Source of the DNA: Nitrosopumilus sp. BACL13 MAG-121220-bin23
GTDB lineage: Archaea; Thermoproteota; Nitrososphaeria; Nitrososphaerales; Nitrosopumilaceae
Length of the DNA: 11,289 nt
Direction: 5' to 3'
Assembly (NCBI GenBank): GCA_001437625.1
Contig: LIAL01000039.1
Span: forward strand, 1 to 11,289
The position numbers were made by a program, and so were the translations under genes. Under the pieces are notes generated by a model. It had not been told where the DNA came from. It saw nothing but the letters and a program-made list of their open reading frames with translations, and did no database searches. Positions 5,069 through 10,840 of the stretch are shown here, one piece after another (within the stretch, counting starts at the first letter, position 1; every line of letters begins with the position of its first letter).

Positions 5069-6498
5069 TGATGTCTGAAAAATTTATTCAAAATAAAGCA
5101 TTTAATATTCTGGTTACTGGATCGACTGGATTTATTGGAAAAAAACTATTGAAACAATTATCTAATTCTGGTTACACTGTCAAGGCTATGTCTCGTTCAA
5201 AATATCCTGATACTGAAAATATTCAATATGTTCAGGCAGATGCTTTTGATGTAGATTCACTAAATAATGCTACAAAAGGAATTGAAATTGCATTTTATTT
5301 GCTACATTCAATGGAAGGATCCAAAAAGGATTGGGCACAATTTGCAACTAGAGAAAGGCAACAAGCAGAGAATTTCTTAAAATCTGCAACTGAATCTGGT
5401 GTAAAGCGAATTATTTACCTTGGAGGATTAGTCAATGAAAGTTTACATTTATCCAAACATATGCAAAGTAGGCATGATGTTGGTAAAATCCTAGCATCTG
5501 GAAATATACCTGTAACTGAATTGAGAGCATCTGTAATTGTTGGTGCTGAAGGTGGCTCTTATGCCATGCTACGGTATCTTGTTGAAAGATTACCTTTGAT
5601 GGTTTGTCCAAAATGGGTTAAATCTCAAACACAACCAATTGCAGTTGATAACGTTGTTGATTATTTGATTGGGGTGATGAAAAATTCTGAAACGTCTGGA
5701 AAAGTTTTAGAAATTGGCGGTCCTGAAGTTATGACATATGAACAATTAATGAGATTGTATTCTTACATTCTTAATAGAAATCTAACTGTAATTCAAATAC
5801 CATTTTTAACTCCACGATTATCCTCTTACTGGATTGATCTGATAACTCCTGTTAAAGCATCATTGGCAAGACCTCTTGTAGATAGTTTAGTTCATGATTC
5901 AGTTGTTAAAGATAAATCCATTGATCAATTAGTTCCAGTTCAACTCAAACCTATGACTGAGGCAATTGTAGCAGCTAGAGAAGAATCTAAAGCATTCAAA
6001 CCTATAATAAAATCTGGGGAGGAAAAAACATCCTACAAAATAAATCAGAAAATACTTTTGATTACTCTTTGTGCAATGGCATTTATTGGAACTACCTACT
6101 ATTGGATGGATGACCGAAGTGATGTTTGGCAAATCCCATGGTTAGTTGGTTCCTTTATTTGGTATGTTGCAATACTATTTTCAATATCTTTTGTTAGACA
6201 AAAAGCAAGACTAGGTTATTTGATTGGTGGTTTGTTGTCATGGGTTACTTTGGCTTTTTGGTTATTTGATAACTTCTATGTTGTATTTGAACTCTCACTG
6301 GTAGCCTCTCAACCTAGTGCTGATGTCACTATAAGAAATTTCATTGGTGCGGCAATTGCTGGATTGGCAATATTTTCATCACATAATGTATTTCATAAAG
6401 TAAGAGTTTATCAGGCAAAAGGTAAACATGTATCTGAATCTGCTGGAGCTGAAGTCCCTACTGGATCTAGACCTGTATACAATACTGATTTTTCATAA
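5068..6498 (+). CDS. SDR-type NAD(P)-binding protein with C-terminal four-helix membrane domain, 476 aa
   Basis: The first 300 residues are an NAD(P)-binding Rossmann protein of the extended/atypical SDR group (NmrA / NDUFA9-like, COG0702 type). TGSTGFIG (17-24) is the dinucleotide-binding loop and RSKYP (43-47) follows the second strand. The usual SDR YxxxK is not evident: the matching region is YLGG-LVNESLHLSKHMQSRHDVG (117-139), as in atypical members, so a classical dehydrogenase reaction is doubtful. RASVIVGAEGGSY (153-165) and a C-terminal substrate lobe follow. After a lysine-rich linker come four hydrophobic segments at about 329-345, 355-376, 382-406 and 422-441, with a short polar tail. 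I cannot assign that membrane domain to a family. The start is ATG 5068 (TAATG overlap), with GTGAT (5055-5059) 8 nt upstream matching the archaeal anti-Shine-Dalgarno; ATG 5071 is also possible. SDR proteins of this type occur in bacterial LitR-type light-response clusters. Confidence 0.9.
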   Translation: MMSEKFIQNKAFNILVTGSTGFIGKKLLKQLSNSGYTVKAMSRSKYPDTENIQYVQADAFDVDSLNNATKGIEIAFYLLHSMEGSKKDWAQFATRERQQAENFLKSATESGVKRIIYLGGLVNESLHLSKHMQSRHDVGKILASGNIPVTELRASVIVGAEGGSYAMLRYLVERLPLMVCPKWVKSQTQPIAVDNVVDYLIGVMKNSETSGKVLEIGGPEVMTYEQLMRLYSYILNRNLTVIQIPFLTPRLSSYWIDLITPVKASLARPLVDSLVHDSVVKDKSIDQLVPVQLKPMTEAIVAAREESKAFKPIIKSGEEKTSYKINQKILLITLCAMAFIGTTYYWMDDRSDVWQIPWLVGSFIWYVAILFSISFVRQKARLGYLIGGLLSWVTLAFWLFDNFYVVFELSLVASQPSADVTIRNFIGAAIAGLAIFSSHNVFHKVRVYQAKGKHVSESAGAEVPTGSRPVYNTDFS

Positions 6499-6624
6499 TT
6501 AAAAAATTAACTTTTTTTTAAAAATAAACAACATTGGACAGAAATATAAAAAATAAACTATTCAAATCAAATAGGCCTGACTATCAATATTGTTTGCAAT
6601 GAATAATGTTGCAGATTTTAGAAT
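6499..6624. terminator. Convergent 3' region with T-run
   Basis: A plus-strand run of eight T at 6512-6519, 14 nt after the SDR gene stop, is a good archaeal termination signal. The rest of the space before the convergent gene end at 6625 is AT-rich; it contains a small inverted repeat TGCAA (6595-6599) / TTGCA (6609-6613), too short to interpret. Confidence 0.4.
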
Positions 6625-7092
6625 TTAATCTTTAAAATTTTTATCCGTAATTCTATCATCATCTGTGTTTTTTACGACCCATTTTACAATATCATTACTC
6701 TTTTCCTTTGCCTGTGCAGATTTTCTTATTTTTTTAAATCTTTGATTAAATGCTTTTTTAATTTTTTTAAATTGTTCCTGGGTGATTTTATCTTCTGCTA
6801 ACTGTCTTTTCCAATAATCTTGCATATCTTTTTCTAAAGTATCTTCATCAAGTAAATTTTCATACATCGCGACAAAGTCTTCATCAGAAGTATCTGGATA
6901 TTTTATGAGATGTTGAACAAATTCAAAAGATGTCCATTCTATGTTGGAATCTACATTTGGTTTATCTGATTGTATTTTTAGAACTTTTTGTTTACGTTTC
7001 TTAAACCATAGTGATAGACCGACAATCCCAAGCAATGCAACAAAAAGTACAATCATTGAAGAATCGATAAATAATTCTAAATAATTTAGCAT
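6625..7092 (-). CDS. Single-pass membrane-anchored charged protein, 155 aa
   Basis: Function unknown. Residues about 11-30 (SSMIVLFVALLGIVGLSLWF) form one transmembrane segment, followed at once by KKRKQK, so the positive-inside rule puts the remaining 120 residues in the cytoplasm. This soluble part is highly charged and helical: an acidic stretch (PDTSDEDFVAMYENLLDEDTLEKD, shown in part) and a basic coiled-coil-like stretch (KKIKKAFNQRFKKIRK). It lacks cysteine, metal or nucleotide motifs. The part around DYWKRQLAEDKITQEQFKK resembles short SHOCT-like or EF-hand-like helical hairpins only loosely. ATG at 7092 is supported by a TATA-like TGATAAATTA (about 7120-7111) centred near -24, but unlike most promoters here there is no GCACTA at -55. 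It stands alone, convergent to the SDR operon. Confidence 0.75.
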   Translation of the reverse strand: MLNYLELFIDSSMIVLFVALLGIVGLSLWFKKRKQKVLKIQSDKPNVDSNIEWTSFEFVQHLIKYPDTSDEDFVAMYENLLDEDTLEKDMQDYWKRQLAEDKITQEQFKKIKKAFNQRFKKIRKSAQAKEKSNDIVKWVVKNTDDDRITDKNFKD

Positions 7093-7433
7093 ATCATTCT
7101 ATTACACACATAATTTATCAAGTCTTTGTTTAAAATTTAATATTTCAATTTTACTATTTTTTTTATTTGATAGATAAACCAATACCACATCGACATAGGG
7201 TGTCCATCATAATCTCAATGGCTACCTTGGTCGTGCTAAAGCAAAGACCAACAGGCAACTAAGCATTACATGTCTTGAAACATTTCTAACGTGTAATGTT
7301 TTGGAATTATTTGGTTTTCTATCAAATTATGTGTGATATTCTGAAATTAAAGGTTAATTTTTAAAATCTGATCAAATGTTTATTTTTTATCTAATTTTTA
7401 AATAAAATTATCACCTTTTTTGATACTTGTTTA
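7093..7433. other. 341-bp gene-free stretch with a GC-richer, hairpin-forming island
   Basis: No convincing gene lies here. The part from about 7176 to 7300 is clearly less AT-rich than the flanks (27 G/C of 60 in 7201-7260, about 45%). It holds two inverted repeats: TTGGTC (7227-7232) / GACCAA (7246-7251) with a 13-nt loop, and CATTACA (7264-7270) / TGTAATG (7292-7298) with a 21-nt loop. A plus-strand frame without start codon stays open for about 45 codons after the TAG at 7196-7198 (it contains GYLGRAKAKTNRQ), and a minus-strand frame is open for about 30 codons across the same region (containing IEIMMDTLCRCG). Two readings fit: a structured non-coding RNA standing out in an AT-rich genome, or a decayed remnant of a transposase-like gene. 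I cannot decide between them. No tRNA or rRNA pattern is present. Confidence 0.4.
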
Positions 7434-7652
7434 CTAGATACTTTTTTGAGACAATCTTGATAGTACGCGATTTACAGGCTCATTACCATACTTTTTTTGT
7501 AATCTATTTGATGTAGATATCATACAAAGATCATTTTCCCTTTCACATTCTTTAATTTTGATTTCAATTAATTCATCAATGCGAACACTGTCTACGAATT
7601 GTCTATGTTTTGTCTTTGTCTTATCAACTCGTCCAAACATAACTGCAATCAA
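7434..7652 (-). CDS. Small charged unknown protein, 72 or 68 aa
   Basis: Not recognised. The protein is highly charged, with a basic KTKTKHRQF patch (ten residues from the front) and a predicted long helix IDELIEIKIKECERENDLC, then NRLQKKYG and PVNRVLSRLSQK. Two cysteines (in KECER and DLCM) are not arranged as a metal site. The longest start is TTG at 7652, with a TATA-like TTATACAT about 25 nt upstream; an ATG at 7640 gives 68 aa (MFGRVDKTK) with a weaker TATA-like TAAATA 22 nt upstream. The choice is open. A GTGCCATTGGCAC palindrome lies just upstream. The gene stands alone between the gene-free stretch and the DUF1722 gene. A small regulatory or nucleic-acid-binding role would fit the charge, but nothing proves it. 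Confidence 0.6.
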   Translation of the reverse strand: MIAVMFGRVDKTKTKHRQFVDSVRIDELIEIKIKECERENDLCMISTSNRLQKKYGNEPVNRVLSRLSQKSI

Positions 7653-7683
7653 TTAACTAGTATTTACTGCTTGATGTATAATT

Positions 7684-7698
7684 GTGCCATTGGCACTA
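7684..7698. promoter_or_regulatory. GTGCCATTGGCAC palindrome overlapping a GCACTA element
   Basis: A perfect 13-bp palindrome with one central base, GTGCCA-T-TGGCAC (7684-7696), overlaps GCACTA at 7693-7698. It lies upstream of the 7652/7640 start on the minus strand; GCACTA is in the opposite orientation to that gene, 53-58 nt from the ATG at 7640. No gene begins 55 nt downstream of it on the plus strand. It could be an operator or a symmetric form of the window-wide element. Confidence 0.4.
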
Positions 7699-7811
7699 TA
7701 ATTTTTACCAATAAAATAAAATTCTAAATCCCATTTTTAGTAATTCCAACTTTGCCTAGAACAATGTCTTAATTTACCAAAATCAACTAATCCCTTTACT
7801 ATAATTTAATT
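7699..7811. other. Gene-free AT-rich spacer
   Basis: The spacer between the small charged gene and the DUF1722 stop holds no open frame or convincing structure. An A/T stretch AATAAAATAAAA near 7711-7722 could serve as a plus-strand TATA box for an untranslated RNA after the GCACTA at 7693, but nothing else supports one. Confidence 0.3.
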
Positions 7812-8372
7812 CTAAATTTTTTTATCTAGAATTTTAAAAATATTTTCTGATTCTTGATTTGCATACAAAAGAAAATATGTTTGACTAACGAGATATGTTT
7901 TATTAAATCTATATGTTATTGGATGTATCTGTGCAAGAGTTGCGCCAATTGTAATTTTACCTTTTTTATAATTCCCTTGTAATTCAAAAAACTTATTCCT
8001 CTCCAAAACTGAAAATTCATCAGAAAAAAATCCAAAAACATGCATCAACACATTGCTGTGTGTTTTAATTGTGGGACTAATCTCTAGAGCTAAATTAAGA
8101 TGTTTCTCATATTCCATTAATATCTCTAATAAATTATTTTTATTGTTACTTGCAACAATTCTTCCCATGATCTTTAATTCTTCTTGACTATGTGCCATAA
8201 TCAAAAATTTATTTGTGGACTGAAATGAAACTAGTTCTTTTGTTTGCTTGGATTTTTTTACTTCATTGAATCTTTCTTTTACAAATGTATTGATATCTTC
8301 TAATGATAATTCCTTGTGATTTTCAATATGTTTTTGTTCTTTAGCGATTATTTTGGGTGTATCTTTATTCAC
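7812..8372 (-). CDS. DUF1722 (YbgA-type) protein, 186 aa
   Basis: Residues about 40-170 match the DUF1722 pattern (the YbgA family). The key parts are NKFLIMAHSQEELKIMGR (54-71; the NKF-LMAHS-LGR core), a helix with YEKHLNLAL, then NVLMHVFGFFSD (106-117; the NVLxHxxGYF motif), then a basic GNYKKGKITI followed by AQIHPITYRFN. The length is near that of stand-alone YbgA (about 170 aa); in many bacteria the domain is fused behind DUF523, which is absent here. The biochemical function is not established to my knowledge, but E. coli ybgA lies next to the photolyase gene phr, and DUF523/DUF1722 genes recur in LitR-type light-response clusters. The start is GTG at 8372, supported by a TATA box (TTATATACAAA) 25 nt upstream; no in-frame ATG lies close by. 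The first 45 residues are very charged and not part of the family. Confidence 0.85.
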   Translation of the reverse strand: MNKDTPKIIAKEQKHIENHKELSLEDINTFVKERFNEVKKSKQTKELVSFQSTNKFLIMAHSQEELKIMGRIVASNNKNNLLEILMEYEKHLNLALEISPTIKTHSNVLMHVFGFFSDEFSVLERNKFFELQGNYKKGKITIGATLAQIHPITYRFNKTYLVSQTYFLLYANQESENIFKILDKKI

Positions 8373-8390
8373 TCTCTAATTACTTTCTAA

Positions 8391-8432
8391 TTTGTATATA
8401 AGCTCCAATAAATAAAAATCACTTTAGCACTA
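8391..8432 (-). promoter_or_regulatory. Promoter of the DUF1722 gene: TATA box with reversed GCACTA upstream
   Basis: On the minus strand TTATATACAAA (about 8402-8391) is a TATA box centred 25 nt before the GTG at 8372. A GCACTA element lies at 8427-8432, 55-60 nt from the start, but in the opposite orientation to the other genes. It may instead be a second copy serving the divergent 8521 gene, 39 bp upstream of that gene's own element. Confidence 0.5.
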
Positions 8433-8465
8433 TATTTTTAGCATTTCTCCAAATTATCTTTTTTA

Positions 8466-8499
8466 GCACTAGACTTTGATTTGACACCATATTAAATAT
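8466..8499 (+). promoter_or_regulatory. Promoter of the first repeat-protein gene: GCACTA and TATA box
   Basis: GCACTA at 8466-8471 begins exactly 55 nt before the ATG at 8521. ATATTAAATAT (8489-8499) is the TATA box, centred 27 nt before the ATG. A further GCACTA copy is at 8427. Confidence 0.65.
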
Positions 8500-8520
8500 G
8501 ACTATTCTATTAATCAAATA

Positions 8521-9459
8521 ATGAAAATCATGCTAACCGCAATTTCAACAATTGCAGCACTGTTACTTGTTACTTCAAGTGTTTCTTCTGTTTCTGCAGA
8601 AGTTCCATCTTGGATTAAGAATAACGCAGGCTGGTGGGCAGATGGAACAATTGACGATGCTTCATTTGTACAAGGAATTCAATTCTTGGTCAAAGAAGGA
8701 GTTATGAAAATTCCTCCAACTACACAAGGCGTAGGTTCTAGCAATGAAATCCCATCCTGGATTAAAAATAACGCAGGATGGTGGGCAGATGGCTCAATTG
8801 ACGATGCTTCATTTGTACAAGGAATTCAATTCTTGGTCAAAGAAGGGATTATGAAGATCTTGCCTGAACAAGCAAGTGATGTGGCAAAAAGCGCTACTCA
8901 AAAGGCATCATCTAAAGAATCTAAATCTTCAAGCAGTGACTCTGTTATTGCATCGCTAGAAGATGAACTTGAAAAATGTTCTGAAATTCTAAAATCCTAC
9001 AAACGACTTGATTGTGAAAAACCACTAAAACAAGAAATCTTAGTTCATACCTACAAAACAGGTGCTGAATTATTTCAAGTTGGAGCAATCAATTATTATT
9101 GGTTTGGAGTAAATTCTGAAGGAAATGGATTTGAAATTAGTCCAACTGGACAACCTATTCTATCTATTAGAATGCTAGCTGAAAATACTTCTTCAGGTAT
9201 TCTGGGTTTAAACTGTACCAGTCCAGCAATCTGTAATTATGATGTATGGGATGGCTCAAAGGCATTCAAGTACTCTGGAATGGATTTCACTAGTGGTCAA
9301 ATCAATCTCAACCCTGGAACTGCTAAAGAATTCAATATTCTATTTGGTCCCAACATTGGATATGGTGGAACTAAATTTGAATATGACTCCTCAAAGAGTT
9401 ATGAGTTTAGAATCAATGAGTCATTTGGAAGTCTAAATATTCATCTAGATCTGGAATAA
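8521..9459 (+). CDS. Secreted protein with two PSWIKNNAGWWADG repeats, 312 aa
   Basis: Residues 1-26 form a signal peptide (a hydrophobic core IAALLLV, then SVSA|E), so the protein is exported. Two copies of a repeat of about 38 residues follow (29-64 and 78-113), each starting PSWIKNNAGWWADG and ending in a helix with FVQGIQFLVKEG; this repeat is frequent in surface proteins of marine ammonia-oxidising archaea. A serine/lysine-rich linker (about 119-143) and a short helix with C153 and C165 come next, then a C-terminal domain (about 175-312) reading as a beta sandwich, with C232 and C238 and the motif GPNIGYGGTKFEYD. The four cysteines may pair outside the cell. The nucleotides of the two repeats are identical over 52 bp (8648-8699 and 8795-8846), pointing to recent duplication or gene conversion. 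The gene next door is a paralogue over repeats and C-terminus. The role is unknown; a cell-surface or extracellular binding protein is most likely. Confidence 0.9.
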   Translation: MKIMLTAISTIAALLLVTSSVSSVSAEVPSWIKNNAGWWADGTIDDASFVQGIQFLVKEGVMKIPPTTQGVGSSNEIPSWIKNNAGWWADGSIDDASFVQGIQFLVKEGIMKILPEQASDVAKSATQKASSKESKSSSSDSVIASLEDELEKCSEILKSYKRLDCEKPLKQEILVHTYKTGAELFQVGAINYYWFGVNSEGNGFEISPTGQPILSIRMLAENTSSGILGLNCTSPAICNYDVWDGSKAFKYSGMDFTSGQINLNPGTAKEFNILFGPNIGYGGTKFEYDSSKSYEFRINESFGSLNIHLDLE

Positions 9460-9486
9460 TTTTCCCCTTTTTCTTATTTTATTTTA
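9460..9486 (+). terminator. T/C-rich termination region after the first repeat-protein gene
   Basis: Directly after the TAA the plus strand reads as T-runs broken by C (TTTTCCCC, then TTTTTC, then TTATTTTATTTT), which is a typical pyrimidine-rich archaeal terminator. The next promoter element begins 8 bp later, so the two paralogous genes are probably separate transcripts. Confidence 0.45.
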
Positions 9487-9493
9487 ATATTTA

Positions 9494-9528
9494 GCACTAT
9501 GCATGGCTAGTGTTATTTTTTTAAATAA
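9494..9528 (+). promoter_or_regulatory. Promoter of the second repeat-protein gene: GCACTA, inverted TAGTG and TATA box
   Basis: GCACTA at 9494-9499 begins 56 nt before the TTG start at 9550. TTTTTTTAAATAA (within 9515-9528) is the TATA box, centred 26-28 nt before the TTG. A reversed half, TAGTG (9508-9512), follows CACTA (9495-9499) with an 8-bp gap, making an imperfect palindrome. Confidence 0.6.
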
Positions 9529-9549
9529 CAAAAATTAAAAAATATATTA

Positions 9550-10815
9550 TTGAATCTACTTGCAATTTTTGTTCCATTACTTGTGTTGTCATTCCCATTG
9601 GTATTTGCTGAATCCTCAAACGTTGGAAGTGTATATTGGAAACAAGAAATAATTTCTCCAAATTCATTTGTAGATATTTATGTTCACGATGATGATATGA
9701 ATAAAAAAGAATATCCTAATTTTGCTGATAAATTTACAATAACTGTCTGGTCTGATTCTTCTCCTGGTGGTCTAGAAATACGAGTTGTAGAAACTGGTGT
9801 TTACAGTGGTATTTTCAAAGGAAGTGTCTTCATTGCAGATTCTGGAGACACTGCACGAAATCGTCTAGTATCTATGCCTGGTGATGTTGTATATGCTAAG
9901 TATTTGGATTTTACAACTCCAAATGGTATCTCCTCTGAAATTATTTCAGCTGCAATTGTAAAAATCCCTGACCAAAATATGGATTCCATTCTTGATCAAA
10001 TTAATCCTATGTACCGTATATCCAAATCAGTTGAAAAAGTTCCATCTTGGATTAAAAATAACGCCGGCTGGTGGGCAGATGGCTCAATTGACGACGACTC
10101 ATTTATTCAAGGAATTCAGTTTTTAGTTAAAGAAAAAATTATTGAAATCAATCAGTCTAGCTCTTCACAAAAAGATGATAAAATCCCATCTTGGATTAAG
10201 AATAACGCCGGCTGGTGGGCTAGTGATCAAATTTCTGAATCTGATTTTTTAAGCGGGATTAATCATCTTGTAAAAACAGGTATTATTTCAGTATCGAACA
10301 ATTTACCAAAATCTAATGCATCTGTTTTAGAATGTGAATCAATCTCATCTGCATACAAGAGACTTAATTGTGAAAAAGAAATAAAAGAAAATCTTGAATT
10401 TGCTAAATTTAAAGAATCTGCCATTGGTTATAGCGCTGGTCCAGTAACATACTATTATCCTGGAATTGGTAATTTTGGAAATGAGTTTGAAATTAGTTCT
10501 TCTGGACAAGCAATGCTTCGATTAAAAATATTAGTTGAAAATACTGGAACTGATATAATTTCCTTAAAGTGCACTGGACCAGCAATCTGTAATTACGATA
10601 TATGGGATGGCTCAAATGCATTCAAGTATGCTGGAATGGATTTTGTTTCTGGTCAAATTAATCTAAAACCTGGAGCTTCTAAAGAATTCAATATGATGTT
10701 TGGTCCTAACATTGGATATGGTGGAACTAAGTTTGAATATGATGTTTCTAAAAACTATCAATTTAGAATCAGTGAAGATTTTGGAGATGTTTTAATTCCA
10801 TTAAAAATTAAATAG
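9550..10815 (+). CDS. Secreted paralogue with extra N-terminal beta domain and two PSWIKNNAGWW repeats, 421 aa
   Basis: A signal peptide (residues 1-20, LLAIFVPLLVLSFPLVFA|E) is followed by a domain of about 125 residues (22-145) with VDIYVHDDDMN, VWSDSSPGGLEI, ETGVYSGIFKGSV and GDVVYAKYLD. This resembles Ig-like/surface-layer-type beta domains of archaeal extracellular proteins; DDDMN could bind calcium. Two repeats follow (165-200 and 213-248); the second is diverged (GWWASDQISESDF). The rest (about 255-421) aligns with the C-terminus of the 8521 protein, including four cysteines (C261, C274, C341, C347) and GPNIGYGGTKFEYD. The start is TTG at 9550: an in-frame stop lies 24 nt upstream, no ATG is nearby, the signal peptide begins exactly here, and the TATA box and GCACTA stand at standard distances. 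A leaderless TTG start is unusual. Presumed to be on the cell surface with its paralogue; function unknown. Confidence 0.9.
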   Translation: MNLLAIFVPLLVLSFPLVFAESSNVGSVYWKQEIISPNSFVDIYVHDDDMNKKEYPNFADKFTITVWSDSSPGGLEIRVVETGVYSGIFKGSVFIADSGDTARNRLVSMPGDVVYAKYLDFTTPNGISSEIISAAIVKIPDQNMDSILDQINPMYRISKSVEKVPSWIKNNAGWWADGSIDDDSFIQGIQFLVKEKIIEINQSSSSQKDDKIPSWIKNNAGWWASDQISESDFLSGINHLVKTGIISVSNNLPKSNASVLECESISSAYKRLNCEKEIKENLEFAKFKESAIGYSAGPVTYYYPGIGNFGNEFEISSSGQAMLRLKILVENTGTDIISLKCTGPAICNYDIWDGSNAFKYAGMDFVSGQINLKPGASKEFNMMFGPNIGYGGTKFEYDVSKNYQFRISEDFGDVLIPLKIK

Positions 10816-10840
10816 TTTTTTTAAATTTTATAATCTTTGA
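10816..10840. terminator. Short convergent spacer with T-run
   Basis: A run of seven T (10816-10822) directly after the TAG of the secreted protein, followed by AAATTTTA, gives plus-strand termination. The 25-bp spacer separates it from the convergent TBP stop, so the termination zones overlap. Confidence 0.4.

Noticed and set aside
5929..6132. 67-residue open frame on the minus strand
   Set aside because: It is antisense to the SDR gene, has no promoter and its composition is that of a shadow.
7176..7300. tRNA or box C/D sRNA in the GC-richer island
   Set aside because: There is no GTTCRA-type T-loop or cloverleaf. One ATGATGG on the minus strand resembles a C box, but no proper D box pairs with it.
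7693..7810. Plus-strand gene driven by the GCACTA at 7693
   Set aside because: The expected start near 7748 has no open frame; the ATG at 7764 stops after one further codon.
8600..8860. CRISPR-like direct repeats
   Set aside because: The two near-identical segments are in frame, encode a known protein repeat and occur only twice at 147-bp distance.
9239..9436. 65-residue open frame on the plus strand
   Set aside because: It overlaps the secreted repeat protein in another frame and has no start signals.
9801..9989. 62-residue open frame on the minus strand
   Set aside because: It is antisense to the N-terminal domain of the second secreted protein, with no promoter or family resemblance.
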